Assembly (NCBI GenBank): GCA_902521155.1
Contig: CABYQR010000006.1
Coordinates: forward strand, 1-51,930
Direction of reading: 5' to 3'
DNA from: an uncultured Alphaproteobacteria bacterium
Lineage (GTDB): Bacteria; Pseudomonadota; Alphaproteobacteria; HIMB59
Length of the DNA: 51,930 nt
Below are positions 25,364-34,819 of this stretch, one piece after another. The stretch's first letter is position 1. Each line of letters starts with the position of its first letter. Both the position numbers and the translations under genes were made by a program. The notes under the pieces are model-generated. The model did not search any database and had not been told where the DNA came from. It saw only the letters and a list, made by a program, of their open reading frames with translations.

Positions 25364-26739
25364 AATTATCTCAATTAACCAAGAAAAAAGTCCATATTAT
25401 TGGAATAAATGGCATTGGTATGAGCGCCTTAGCTGTTTATCTAAAAAAAAATAAAATTGATGTTTCAGGAAGTGATATAGCTAAGAACTCTAACACAGAT
25501 GTCTTAAATCGAAATGGGATCAATGTAATCATTGGCCATAAGGAGGAAAATATTAAGAATAAAGATATAATTTTTTATTCTTCTGCCATAAAGAATAACC
25601 CTGAAATTAAAGCGGCTAAGAAAAATAATATCCCTTTTTTCAATAGATCTAAATTACTTCAAATTATTTGCAAAGATAAATTTACAATTGTAATTTCTGG
25701 CTCTCATGGCAAGACATCAACAACATCAATCTTAGGTCATTTATTAGTTTCCTCTGGCTTGAATCCTACAATTATATCAGGTGGAATTATGAATAATTTT
25801 GGTCAAAACATTCATCTCACAGATAGCAATTATGTAGTAGTTGAAGCAGATGAAAGTGATGGTACGGTTTTTAAATTAAATCCAAGTATTCTTATCTTCT
25901 TGAATGTAGATAGGGAACATATTGACTATTATAAATCTTATTCAGTTTTAAAAACAAAAATTAAGAGATTCATTTTAAAAACTTCTCTAAAGTCTAAAGT
26001 AATTATCAATACTGATGATAAATTCTTAGAAACACTTAATACTAAATCTAAAAATATTATTACTTTTGGAAAAAAAGCTAGTTCTCAATATACATATAAA
26101 AAAGTTAAATTAAAAAATAATAATTCTACTTTTGACTTATATTTTAAAAATAAAATTATTCAAAAAAAAATATTATCACCTCTACTTGGAGAACATAATA
26201 TTCAAAACTTAACAGCTGCTCTATCAGTTATAAATAATTTAGATATTAAGATTAATAAAAAACATATTATGACTTTTAAAGGAACTATGAGGAGAATGAA
26301 TATTTTAGGAGTTATAGGCCAATCTGTGCTTATTGATGATTATGCACATCATCCAACAGAAATCCAAAAATTAATTGAAGTAAGTAATTTATATAAAAAT
26401 AAAGAAGTCTATTTAATTATAGAGCCACATCGTTATACAAGATTAAATGATTTGTATAATGATTACCTTCAAACTTTAAAAGGCATCAAAAAACTAAATA
26501 TTTTAAAAACATATACAGCTGGAGAGGTATTAACAAACAAGATGAAAGACTCAAAGAACCTTGTTAACGATTTAAATGTCTTATTCTCTCAGCAAACTAG
26601 CTATTTAGATAACTACCTCGATTTTTTTAATCTATTAGATGAATTAACCTCAAATAATAAAAAAAAAGTTATTATTGCAGCTGGAGCAGGAAGTATATCC
26701 AATCAATTTCGATTATATTATGAAACAAAAAAAAGATAA
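25360..26739 (+). CDS. murC: UDP-N-acetylmuramate-L-alanine ligase MurC
   Basis: MurC ligates L-alanine to UDP-MurNAc with ATP, in the cytoplasm. The 459 residues include the N-terminal Rossmann loop IGINGIGMSALA at 14-25, the ATP loop GSHGKT at 114-119, the EADESDG segment, NVDREHIDYY, and the C-terminal DDYAHHPTEI block. The gene overlaps murG by 4 bases and murB by 20, so the row murG-murC-murB-ddl is tightly coupled. Confidence 0.96.
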   Translation: MKLSQLTKKKVHIIGINGIGMSALAVYLKKNKIDVSGSDIAKNSNTDVLNRNGINVIIGHKEENIKNKDIIFYSSAIKNNPEIKAAKKNNIPFFNRSKLLQIICKDKFTIVISGSHGKTSTTSILGHLLVSSGLNPTIISGGIMNNFGQNIHLTDSNYVVVEADESDGTVFKLNPSILIFLNVDREHIDYYKSYSVLKTKIKRFILKTSLKSKVIINTDDKFLETLNTKSKNIITFGKKASSQYTYKKVKLKNNNSTFDLYFKNKIIQKKILSPLLGEHNIQNLTAALSVINNLDIKINKKHIMTFKGTMRRMNILGVIGQSVLIDDYAHHPTEIQKLIEVSNLYKNKEVYLIIEPHRYTRLNDLYNDYLQTLKGIKKLNILKTYTAGEVLTNKMKDSKNLVNDLNVLFSQQTSYLDNYLDFFNLLDELTSNNKKKVIIAAGAGSISNQFRLYYETKKR

Positions 26740-27589
26740 TTTATTAGAGAATTTTGACTCATCAAAGATTTCTTGGCTTAAATCTGGTGGAAAAATTGAA
26801 AAATTATTAAAAATTAATAATGAAGTTCAATTAGAGCAAATAAATGCAGAGTCTAATTCAAAATTAAATATTTTGCCGATTGGAAATTTTTCCAATTTGC
26901 TAATTAAAGATAGGGGATTTTCAGGATTAGCTGTCAAACTAACTGGAGATTTTTCAAAAATAACTGCAAATAAAGATTTTTTACTAGTTGGAGCAGGAGT
27001 GTTGGATCATTTCTTCTCTCAATATTGTTATAGAAACAAAATTTCAGGTTATGAATTTTTGCATACAATTCCAGGATCTATTGGAGGGAATATTTTTATG
27101 AATGCCGGATGTTATGGTAATGAAATTAAAGATAAATTAATTTCTGTAATTTATTATGATATTAAAAGATCTAAAATTTGTGAAATCAGCAGTCAGGATA
27201 TTAATTTTGACTATCGAAAAGGTTTCCAAGACCCAAACACTCTCATTTTATATGGAAAGTTTAAAGTAATAATTGGAGATCAAGCAGTCATCAAAAATAT
27301 AATGAAAGAAAATGAGGTTAAAAGAAATCAAACTCAACCCCAAAAAGTCAACTGCTGTGGTAGTATTTTTAAAAACCCCTCAAATCAAAATGCCTGGAAA
27401 TTAATTAAAAGTTCCCTAGATGCTAGTTTCTATACTGGTCCAATAAAATTATCTTTGAAACATTCAAATTTCTTCGAAAATGACTCAAATATAAGCCCAG
27501 ATTTAATTGAAAATTTTATTAAAACTATTCAAAAAAAGGTTGAGGAAAAACATAATATTATTCTTGAAAGAGAACTAGAAATTATATGA
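26720..27589 (+). CDS. murB: UDP-N-acetylenolpyruvoylglucosamine reductase MurB
   Basis: MurB reduces enolpyruvyl-UDP-GlcNAc to UDP-MurNAc with FAD and NADPH. I start it at the ATG at 26720 (289 residues) rather than at a TTG 45 bases upstream, because the family N-terminus (NFDSSKISWLKSGGK) begins just after it. Visible motifs are PIGNFSNLLIKD at 53-64 (usually GxGSN), GSIGGNIFMNAG at 119-130, CGSIFKNP at 213-220 with catalytic Ser215, and the final RELEII with the catalytic Glu. It overlaps murC by 20 bases and ddl by 4. Confidence 0.93.
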   Translation: MKQKKDNLLENFDSSKISWLKSGGKIEKLLKINNEVQLEQINAESNSKLNILPIGNFSNLLIKDRGFSGLAVKLTGDFSKITANKDFLLVGAGVLDHFFSQYCYRNKISGYEFLHTIPGSIGGNIFMNAGCYGNEIKDKLISVIYYDIKRSKICEISSQDINFDYRKGFQDPNTLILYGKFKVIIGDQAVIKNIMKENEVKRNQTQPQKVNCCGSIFKNPSNQNAWKLIKSSLDASFYTGPIKLSLKHSNFFENDSNISPDLIENFIKTIQKKVEEKHNIILERELEII

Positions 27590-28479
27590 ATAAAATGATT
27601 TTCAAAAATATTTATATTTTAGTAGTAGCAGGTGGATGGTCAAATGAAAGACAGGTATCTTTGTTATCAGGAAAGAATGTTTTTCAATGTTTAAAAAAAA
27701 ATAATTATAACGTGAAATTTTTGAACTTAGATAAGAAAAATATTAATTCCATTTTTAAATCAAAACCTGATTTGATTTTTAATGCTCTTCATGGTGAATT
27801 TGGAGAGGATGGTACTCTTTCACATTTGGCAAAAAAAAACAATATTCCTATAACGCATTCAAATGATTTAACTTCTGCCTTGTGTTTCAATAAAAGAATG
27901 CTCAAATATTATTTAAAGAGCAAGCTTAATATCCTCTCTCCTAAAGAAATTAACTTAGACTCTAATTCTAAATTCCCAATAATCTCAAAACCAAATTGGG
28001 GGGGCTCCTCAAGAGGAATTTCATTTATTAATGATCTTAAAAGTTTAAAAAAAATAAAATTTAGAGACGAAATTTTAATCGAAGAAGTCGTAGTAGGTAA
28101 AGAACTAACAGTGACTGTCATAAAAGATAATCAAAAAATTAAGGCTTTAGGAGTTACAGAAATTGAATTTAATAGTCATCATTATGACTACAAAGCTAAG
28201 TATACAAAAGGTAAAAGTAAACATTATCTTCCAGCTAGAATTTCAAATAATCAATATAAATTTTTAATAAATATATCTAAAAAAATATTTTCTATTTGTA
28301 AATGCCGTTCCTTAGCTAGATTGGATTTTATTTTAAGTAAAAAAAATAAAAAAATTTATTTTTTAGAGCTCAATACTCATCCAGGACTCACTAAAATTTC
28401 CCTTGCTCCAGAGCAAGCCGCATTCAAAAACTTAAAGTATCTAAATTTATTAGAAAAGATTATAGCCTCCTCACTATGA
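27586..28479 (+). CDS. ddl: D-alanine-D-alanine ligase
   Basis: Ddl joins two D-alanines for the peptidoglycan stem. It is an ATP-grasp enzyme of 297 residues. The N-terminal GGWSNERQVSL matches GGxSxEREVSL, then NALHGEFGEDG, KPNWGGSSRGI, EEVVVGKELTVTV and NTHPGLT (usually NTxPGMT). It overlaps murB and ftsQ by 4 bases each in ATGA junctions, in the standard dcw order. Confidence 0.95.
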   Translation: MNKMIFKNIYILVVAGGWSNERQVSLLSGKNVFQCLKKNNYNVKFLNLDKKNINSIFKSKPDLIFNALHGEFGEDGTLSHLAKKNNIPITHSNDLTSALCFNKRMLKYYLKSKLNILSPKEINLDSNSKFPIISKPNWGGSSRGISFINDLKSLKKIKFRDEILIEEVVVGKELTVTVIKDNQKIKALGVTEIEFNSHHYDYKAKYTKGKSKHYLPARISNNQYKFLINISKKIFSICKCRSLARLDFILSKKNKKIYFLELNTHPGLTKISLAPEQAAFKNLKYLNLLEKIIASSL

Positions 28480-29123
28480 TCTCTCCCCTTCGTTACTTAA
28501 TGATAAGTATTATTTCGTTACTTTTTTTGTTATTTGGTTTTTATTATGTTTTTGTATCATTAGAAAATGAAAGTTCTAATTCAATTATATTTAATGATCA
28601 AAATTTAAGTTTAAGTTTCGAAATAGATATATCTCAAAATATTAATAAAATTAATGATTATTTTAATGATTATAAATTTATTGAAAATTATATAATCAAA
28701 AAAAAAAATTCAAAAATATTTATAAATATTGTTTTAAAAAAACCATTTGCAAAAAATAATCTAAATCAGGAGATAATTTTTAAAGACAATTCTATTGCTT
28801 CTTATGATTTTTTTAGTCAATCTTTTATTGACAATATTTATTTAATCGACACATCTGTTGAAAGTTTGAAAATAAATAAATATCTCAACACAACCTTTAA
28901 AGATTTAAAAAGAATTTTTAATATTACTCACATAGAATTTATAGACCAGAGGAGATATAACTTAATTTTACAAAATAATATTAAAGTTATGCTACCCAAA
29001 AAAATTGATAAAGAATTGATTTTTTTCATTGAGGAAAACCTTGAATTTCTCAAAAATAATAATGACTTTAGAGAATATTTAGATTTTAGAAATTTTAATA
29101 AAAAAATGATAAGAGTTAAATAA
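28476..29123 (+). CDS. ftsQ: Cell division protein FtsQ
   Basis: FtsQ links early and late divisome proteins. The 215 residues have a short cytoplasmic start, a single membrane helix at about 8-28, and a periplasmic part that should include a POTRA domain. It is shorter and less conserved than most FtsQ proteins (usually about 270 or more), which is common in streamlined genomes. The call rests on topology and on its fixed place between ddl and ftsA; the residue evidence alone is weak. Confidence 0.8.
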   Translation: MISPLRYLMISIISLLFLLFGFYYVFVSLENESSNSIIFNDQNLSLSFEIDISQNINKINDYFNDYKFIENYIIKKKNSKIFINIVLKKPFAKNNLNQEIIFKDNSIASYDFFSQSFIDNIYLIDTSVESLKINKYLNTTFKDLKRIFNITHIEFIDQRRYNLILQNNIKVMLPKKIDKELIFFIEENLEFLKNNNDFREYLDFRNFNKKMIRVK

Positions 29124-29124
29124 T

Positions 29125-30315
29125 ATGGAAAACATTAATACTATTATTGAAATTGGTTCTTTTTCAATAAAAACAATAATTTACTCTAATTCAGAAAAAA
29201 ATTCTAAAATTGAAGGCATTGGTAAATCAAATACTCAGGGCTATAACGGTAATGAGATTAATAGTTTTGATGAATTTATTGAATGTATAAAAAAATCTCT
29301 AGTTCAAGCTGAAAAGCAAGCTAATCTCATTATTAAAGAATGTTATGTATTGCTTGGCAATAAAAGTATTAAAATTAATAAATTTAAAAATAGTCTTTCC
29401 TTAGATGGCTCTATAGTTGAAAATAATGATTTAAGAAAGCTTTCAAAATTAAAAATCAAATCACAGGACAATTTTAATCAAAATTTTTATACATCACACT
29501 ATCAAATAGATAATGATCTTATAACCGATAATCCTTTAGGCATAAGTTGTAATAAATTATCAATGATTTCCTTAATATCTATGATAGATAAAAAACAAAT
29601 TAATATAATTAATAATATCTTTCAAAAACTTAAAATTAAAATTATTAATTATATTGACACTACTACTTCTTATTTTTTTTATTTAAAAAATAAAAAAATT
29701 AGTAAAAAGAATTTAATTTTAATTGATTTTGGTTTTAACCATACAAATATTTTAATGATTAAAAATAAACAACTTTCTTTTATAAAAAACTTGCCTATTG
29801 GTTCTCGTCTTATTTCTGATGACTTAGTTAAAATGTTAAATGTTAGCTTTGATTTTGCTGAGAAATTAAAAATTTCAACTATTAACTTACATGATGATAG
29901 AAATCCTACCATTGAAATTCCTGTTTGGGAGGAGTTTGGTAATAATATAAAAAATAAAATTGAACACAACTATGTTAAAAAAATTATTACATCAAGACTT
30001 GACGAAATATTTAATTTAATTTTTAAGACTTTACCTGATGACAAAAACTTTTATTCATATTTATTTACTGGAGGAGGTTCTAGGATTAAAAACTTTCAAT
30101 CCTATTTCAGATTAAAATTTGGTCATGATATCCAATATTTAGAACCACCAAGCTCATCTGGAATTCCAAAAGTTTTAAACGATTCAAGTTTTATGTCTAT
30201 TTATAGTGCATACTGGCTTCAAAGTAGTAAAAGTTATAAAAAAGAGGACTTTTTAAAAAAAATTGATTCTTTTTCTAACAAAATATGGTACAAAAGATTC
30301 GTAGACCTACTATAG
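29125..30315 (+). CDS. ftsA: Cell division protein FtsA
   Basis: FtsA is the actin-like protein that tethers FtsZ to the membrane. The 396 residues show the phosphate-1 loop IEIGSFSIKTII near 8-19, the second phosphate loop LIDFGFNHTNILM near 198-210, and the adenosine motif FTGGGSRIKNF. It follows ftsQ by one base. Near the C-terminus a FSNKIWYKRFVDLL segment could be the membrane-targeting amphipathic helix. A 13-bp inverted repeat straddles its stop codon. Confidence 0.92.
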   Translation: MENINTIIEIGSFSIKTIIYSNSEKNSKIEGIGKSNTQGYNGNEINSFDEFIECIKKSLVQAEKQANLIIKECYVLLGNKSIKINKFKNSLSLDGSIVENNDLRKLSKLKIKSQDNFNQNFYTSHYQIDNDLITDNPLGISCNKLSMISLISMIDKKQINIINNIFQKLKIKIINYIDTTTSYFFYLKNKKISKKNLILIDFGFNHTNILMIKNKQLSFIKNLPIGSRLISDDLVKMLNVSFDFAEKLKISTINLHDDRNPTIEIPVWEEFGNNIKNKIEHNYVKKIITSRLDEIFNLIFKTLPDDKNFYSYLFTGGGSRIKNFQSYFRLKFGHDIQYLEPPSSSGIPKVLNDSSFMSIYSAYWLQSSKSYKKEDFLKKIDSFSNKIWYKRFVDLL

Positions 30316-30336
30316 GTAGATTTTCGCGGGGATAAA
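30305..30336 (+). promoter_or_regulatory. ftsZ leader: inverted repeat and strong RBS
   Basis: ACCTA (30305-30309), CTA and TAGGT (30313-30317) form a short inverted repeat over the ftsA stop. It is followed by TTTTCGCGGGGATAAA at 30321-30336 directly before the ftsZ ATG. The GGGG serves as a ribosome binding site. The sequence closely resembles the pal leader at 14605-14621, and CGCGG is rare in this AT-rich DNA. Confidence 0.45.
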
Positions 30337-31854
30337 ATGACACTAGATATAGAGCCAGTAATTGATCAAAAAAATTTAAAACCTTCTCTAACAGTAATGG
30401 GAGTCGGTGGAGCAGGAAGCAACGCTATAAATAACATGATTCAATCTAATTTAAATAATGTTGAATTTATTGTAGCCAACACAGATGCTCAAGCTTTAGA
30501 AAACTCGTTATGTTATAATAGAATTCAGTTAGGCCTTGAAAAAACAAAAGGTTTAGGTGCGGGTGCTGATCCTACTATAGGAAAAGAGGCAGCTGAAGAA
30601 AGTATAGATATTATCTCTGAAGAATTGAGAAATACTAATATGTTATTTATTACGGCAGGTCTAGGAGGTGGAACAGGTACAGGAGCTTTACCAGTTATAG
30701 CAAGCATTGCTAAGAAACTAGGAATTGTAACTGTAGCTATAGTATCTACTCCTTTTAACTTTGAAGGTACTAAAAGAATGAACTTAGCTCTTCAAGGACT
30801 AGAGGATGTTCAAAATAATGTAGATACCTTGCTAATAATTCCAAATCAAAACTTATTCAAAGTATCAAATGAACAAACTTCTTTTGCAGAGGCATTTAAA
30901 AAAGCTGATAATGTTCTTTTTGATGGTGTCAAAGGTTTAACAGATTTAATAACTCAACCAGGTTTAATTAACCTAGATTTTGCTGATGTTAGAACTGTAA
31001 TCAAAGAAATGGGATTTGCAATGATGGGTACAGCTGTAGCCGAGGGTGACAACAAAGCTGTTGAGGCTTCAAATTTGGCTTTAACAAATCCTTTAATTGA
31101 AAATATTGATATGAACACAGCTAAAGGAGTTATTGTTAACATATCTGGTGGAAGCGATATGACTCTTTTAGAAGTAGACCATGCTGCTAATATTATTAGA
31201 CAAAGCGTCAATCCTGATGCAAATATTATTTTTGGTTCTTTGATCGATGAAACACTTCAAGGCAAACTCAAAATAAGTATCTTTGCTACAGGTATAGAAG
31301 CAACTGGTAAAAAAATATTATACTATCCTGAGTCTGAAAATTCCTCCGGTTTTAGTTCACTACAAAATAAAGTTGATAATGAAACAGATAATAATACTGA
31401 TATAGGTGATCAAACTACTAATATTGATGAAGAATCTCTTGAACTTAATAACACAGAACAAGAATTTAAACTTTCCAGCAAAGAAGAAGCTTCAAAAACT
31501 CAAGAGGAAAATACAGTCGTTTATGAGAAAAATTCTGAAACTAGTGTGAACTTTACAAATTTAGAAGAAAAGAAGAAAACTGGTTTTTTCAGTATGCTTT
31601 CAAATCTTATGTCCTCAGATAATAAACAAAATGAAAGTAGCAATACTGATAAGCCTGAAAAAAAAACGAAAGCAAAAAAAGAAAAGACTGATCCTAATTT
31701 ATTTCTTTTTAATGATGTTGTTGAGGAGTCTGCAACTTCAATAAATGAGAATAATACCCCTGAAATATCAGAATTATCAGAAATTAGCTCAGAAAATGAA
31801 CTTGTTGAAGATATAGATACGCCTTCATATCTTAGAAAAGGTTCTGGGCAATAA
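30337..31854 (+). CDS. ftsZ: Cell division protein FtsZ
   Basis: FtsZ is the tubulin-like GTPase of the Z ring. MGVGGAGSNAINNM is at 21-34, the tubulin signature GGGTGTGA at 110-117, and the T7 loop NLDFADVR near 208-217. A long acidic, Ser/Lys-rich linker from about 340 leads to the C-terminal peptide TPSYLRKGSGQ, the docking site for FtsA and other partners. The 505 residues, longer than E. coli FtsZ, fit alphaproteobacterial forms with extended linkers. A strong ribosome binding site precedes it. Confidence 0.98.
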   Translation: MTLDIEPVIDQKNLKPSLTVMGVGGAGSNAINNMIQSNLNNVEFIVANTDAQALENSLCYNRIQLGLEKTKGLGAGADPTIGKEAAEESIDIISEELRNTNMLFITAGLGGGTGTGALPVIASIAKKLGIVTVAIVSTPFNFEGTKRMNLALQGLEDVQNNVDTLLIIPNQNLFKVSNEQTSFAEAFKKADNVLFDGVKGLTDLITQPGLINLDFADVRTVIKEMGFAMMGTAVAEGDNKAVEASNLALTNPLIENIDMNTAKGVIVNISGGSDMTLLEVDHAANIIRQSVNPDANIIFGSLIDETLQGKLKISIFATGIEATGKKILYYPESENSSGFSSLQNKVDNETDNNTDIGDQTTNIDEESLELNNTEQEFKLSSKEEASKTQEENTVVYEKNSETSVNFTNLEEKKKTGFFSMLSNLMSSDNKQNESSNTDKPEKKTKAKKEKTDPNLFLFNDVVEESATSINENNTPEISELSEISSENELVEDIDTPSYLRKGSGQ

Positions 31855-31923
31855 AATCTAAAATTACAAAGTTTTACAATTATAAAGTAATAGTTCTTCT
31901 TAATATTCTTAGTATTTAGGTAT

Positions 31924-32781
31924 ATGCAAAGTTTTACCATAAATAAATCCATAGGTTTAAGTGGGATTGGTCTTCACTCCGGTGTGAATTCAAATATCAT
32001 TTTGAAACCTGCAAAGATCAATAGCGGTATCTATTTTAACAGAACTGACAAGGATAAGATAATTCCAGCCCAATGGAATAATGTTATATCTACTAAATTT
32101 TCTACAAATATTGGAAAAGATGATGTTGAGGTAAAAACAGTTGAACATATATTAAGTGCATTAGCTGGATTACATATTAACAATTGTGAAATTTCTATTG
32201 ATAATATTGAGGTACCTATTTTAGATGGTAGTTCAAAAATATTTGTAGAAGAAATCCAAAAAGTTGGTGTTCTAGAGCAGAGCAATAAGCAAAATATTTT
32301 AGAAATTCTAAAACCAATAAAATTTAAATGTGATTATGGCTATGCGGAGCTATTACCAAATGAAAATAATCAAGAGGGATTAAACATTAACTTAGAATCT
32401 TTTTTTGAAGGTAAATATGAAGATCAAAATATTAAAGTTACTAATTTAAATGGTAATTATGTTGACTCTATTTCTAAAGCTAGAACTTTTGGCTTTTTCC
32501 ATGAAATCGAATATCTTAAATCACAAAACTTAATTAAAGGGGGTTCTTTAGATAATGCTATAGTTATTAAAGACTGCAAACCTATTAATAAAGAAGGTCT
32601 TAGATACGAAAATGAATTAATGCGTCATAAAGTTTTAGATGTTGTCGGAGATTTGTATTTATCAGGTTACCCGATTGTTGGTACTTATAAAGGTTTTAAA
32701 ACAGGTCATTTTATAACTAATAATCTACTTAAAGAGCTATTTAAATCAGAGGATAATTATTTAATTCATAAAATTCACTAA
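31924..32781 (+). CDS. lpxC: UDP-3-O-acyl-N-acetylglucosamine deacetylase LpxC
   Basis: LpxC commits UDP-GlcNAc to lipid A synthesis. It is a zinc enzyme, and the ligands are His75 in VEHILSAL and His235 and Asp239 in RHKVLDVVGDL. IGLHSG near 15-20, PILDGSS near 99-104 and KARTFGFFHEIEYLK match family motifs. The 285 residues are slightly under the usual 305. It ends the cluster after ftsZ. The 69-base gap before it has no clear terminator. FtsH, its degrader in E. coli, is also in the window. It overlaps the convergent fumC by 4 bases. Confidence 0.96.
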   Translation: MQSFTINKSIGLSGIGLHSGVNSNIILKPAKINSGIYFNRTDKDKIIPAQWNNVISTKFSTNIGKDDVEVKTVEHILSALAGLHINNCEISIDNIEVPILDGSSKIFVEEIQKVGVLEQSNKQNILEILKPIKFKCDYGYAELLPNENNQEGLNINLESFFEGKYEDQNIKVTNLNGNYVDSISKARTFGFFHEIEYLKSQNLIKGGSLDNAIVIKDCKPINKEGLRYENELMRHKVLDVVGDLYLSGYPIVGTYKGFKTGHFITNNLLKELFKSEDNYLIHKIH

Positions 32782-34166
32782 ACCATATTTTTTGGATTAG
32801 TGTACCTTTCAAAATCTGCTTCACTTAAATCTGTTAACTCCATACATGACTGTTTTAATGAAATATCTTTATTGTAAGCATTTAAAGCAACTTTAGAGGC
32901 TAAATCATATCCAATAACTTTTGTTAAAGGTGTCACAAGCATAAGTGAGTTATTAAGTAATTCTCTAATCTTAGCCTTATTTGCCTTTATGCCCTTGAGA
33001 CAATTCTTATCAAATGAAATCAAAGAGTCACTAATTAAGTTTATTGAGTCCAGAGTATTATGAATAATTAAAGGGTTATAGACATTTAATTGAAAATGTC
33101 CTTGCGTACAGGCAAATGTAATTGAATTTTTTAGACCTATTACATGTGCACAAACCATAGATAATGCTTCACATTGTGTGGGATTAATCTTACCAGGCAT
33201 TATGGAAGAACCAGGCTCATTAGCAGGTAAAATTAACTCAGCTATGCCACTCCTAGGACCAGATGCCAGAACTCTAATATCATTTGCCATTTTAAATAAA
33301 GAGCTAGTTAATATTTCTATTCCAGACATTACTTCTATAAAAACATCATGAGAAGCCAGTGCTTCATATTTATTTGAGGCAGTCTTAAAAGGAAGTTTTG
33401 AAATCTTCTTTAAGTGTTGAATAAATTTTTTATCAAAACCCTTAGGTGAATTAACTCCTGAGCCAACTGCTGTTCCACCTTGTGCTAAATTATAAAGCTT
33501 ATCTAAACTTTTTTTTATTACTGTTTCAGCATAATATATCTGATCATAGTAAGCTAAAAATTCATTCGATAATCTAATAGGTGTTGCATCTTGAGTATGT
33601 GTTCTGCCAATTTTAATAATACCTTTAAATTCTTTAATTTTTTTCTTTAAAGTTTTTTTTATTTGAATAATAGATGGAATTAGTTCTCTGTGAATAGCTA
33701 ACACAGTAGATATATGCATGGCAGTAGGGATGGTATCATTTGAAGATTGTGATTTATTTATATGATCATTGGGGTGTAAAGGAGAGTTTGTAGGAAGTTT
33801 TTTTCCTAATAATAAATTACTTTTATTAGCTATCACTTCATTCATATTCATATTTATTTGGGTACCAGACCCTGTTTGCCATACCACTAATGGAAATTGA
33901 TCTTCAAGCTTTTTATTAATTATAAGGTCACAAACTTTTACAATTACTTCAACTTGAGACTTTTTTAATAATTTAAAATCAAGATTTGCAAGAGCACATG
34001 ATTTTTTTTGTAAAGCAAGTGCCTCAATAAAAATTTTTTGAAAATTAAATTTACCAACTCCTATTTGAAAGTTTTCTAAAGATCTTTGTGTTTGAGCTCC
34101 CCAAAGTTTTGTACTATCTACCTTGATTTTACCTAAACTATCTTTTTCTTCACGAAATTTGACCAT
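32778..34166 (-). CDS. fumC: Class II fumarate hydratase
   Basis: The enzyme hydrates fumarate to malate in the TCA cycle. The 462 residues show VWQTGSGTQINMNMNE at 95-110, SNDTIPTAMHI at 142-152, GRTHTQDATP at 187-196 and the superfamily signature GSSIMPGKINPTQCEA at 319-334. Those residues separate it from aspartase and argininosuccinate lyase. It reads toward lpxC. Its start lies 28 bases from the divergent gpmA start, so the two genes must share a very compact promoter zone. Confidence 0.96.
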   Translation of the reverse strand: MVKFREEKDSLGKIKVDSTKLWGAQTQRSLENFQIGVGKFNFQKIFIEALALQKKSCALANLDFKLLKKSQVEVIVKVCDLIINKKLEDQFPLVVWQTGSGTQINMNMNEVIANKSNLLLGKKLPTNSPLHPNDHINKSQSSNDTIPTAMHISTVLAIHRELIPSIIQIKKTLKKKIKEFKGIIKIGRTHTQDATPIRLSNEFLAYYDQIYYAETVIKKSLDKLYNLAQGGTAVGSGVNSPKGFDKKFIQHLKKISKLPFKTASNKYEALASHDVFIEVMSGIEILTSSLFKMANDIRVLASGPRSGIAELILPANEPGSSIMPGKINPTQCEALSMVCAHVIGLKNSITFACTQGHFQLNVYNPLIIHNTLDSINLISDSLISFDKNCLKGIKANKAKIRELLNNSLMLVTPLTKVIGYDLASKVALNAYNKDISLKQSCMELTDLSEADFERYTNPKNMV

Positions 34167-34194
34167 GTTAAATAAATACTATATATCACTCACA

Positions 34195-34815
34195 ATGAAA
34201 AATATTTTATTAATTCGCCACGGAGAAAGTAAATGGAATAAGCTAAATCTTTTTACTGGATTTAAAAATGTTGAATTATCAGAGCAAGGCATAGAAGAGG
34301 CCAATAATGCTGGAAAAAATTTTAAAAATCTTAATTTAAGTTTTGATATAGTTTTTACCAGTGAACTTAAAAGAGCTCAAGATACAGCAAAAATTATCCT
34401 CGAAAATTTAGAACAATGGAATCATTTAAATTCTGAAAGTAAGGTCATTAAAAATATTAATCTCAATGAGCGTGACTATGGAGATCTCACGGGTCTCAAT
34501 AAAAAGGAAACAGCAGAAAAATTTGGAGATGAACAGGTACACAAATGGAGACGTGGATATTCTGATAAGCCACCAAATGGAGAAAGTCTTGAAGATGTTG
34601 TCAATAGAGTAAAAATTTATTTTGAAAATGAAATAATGCCTGCAATTAATAGATCTGAAAATAATAATATTTTGATAGCTGCCCATGGAAACTCTCTGAG
34701 AGCACTTTTAATTGTTATGAAAATTTATTCTTCAGATAATATTAACACCGTGGAACTTTCTACTGGTATCCCTATTCATATTTTGTTTGAAAATGAGACA
34801 TTCTCTATAAAGTAG
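34195..34815 (+). CDS. gpmA: 2,3-bisphosphoglycerate-dependent phosphoglycerate mutase
   Basis: The enzyme interconverts 3- and 2-phosphoglycerate. I start it at the ATG at 34195 (206 residues), because the family begins MKNILLIRHGESKWN; upstream in-frame starts would run into the fumC gene. The catalytic His9 is in RHGE, NERDYGDLTGLNK at 91-103 holds the acid Glu92, and AAHGNSLRALL at 162-172 holds the second His164. The 206-residue length fits the short alphaproteobacterial dPGM form. LysE follows after 4 bases. Confidence 0.92.
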   Translation: MKNILLIRHGESKWNKLNLFTGFKNVELSEQGIEEANNAGKNFKNLNLSFDIVFTSELKRAQDTAKIILENLEQWNHLNSESKVIKNINLNERDYGDLTGLNKKETAEKFGDEQVHKWRRGYSDKPPNGESLEDVVNRVKIYFENEIMPAINRSENNNILIAAHGNSLRALLIVMKIYSSDNINTVELSTGIPIHILFENETFSIK

Positions 34816-34819
34816 TTTA

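Noticed and set aside
26675-26719. An upstream TTG start for murB
   Set aside because: It would extend murB 45 bases further into murC with residues that do not match the family. The ATG at 26720 fits the known N-terminus.
31521-31952. A 143-codon open frame on the minus strand opposite the ftsZ linker
   Set aside because: It is antisense to the real ftsZ coding sequence, where AT-rich low-complexity codons leave few stops in other frames. It has no ribosome binding site or protein-like composition.
34123-34194. Upstream starts for gpmA, including an ATG at 34165
   Set aside because: They add residues before MKNILLIRHGE that the family does not have and run into the divergent fumC gene.
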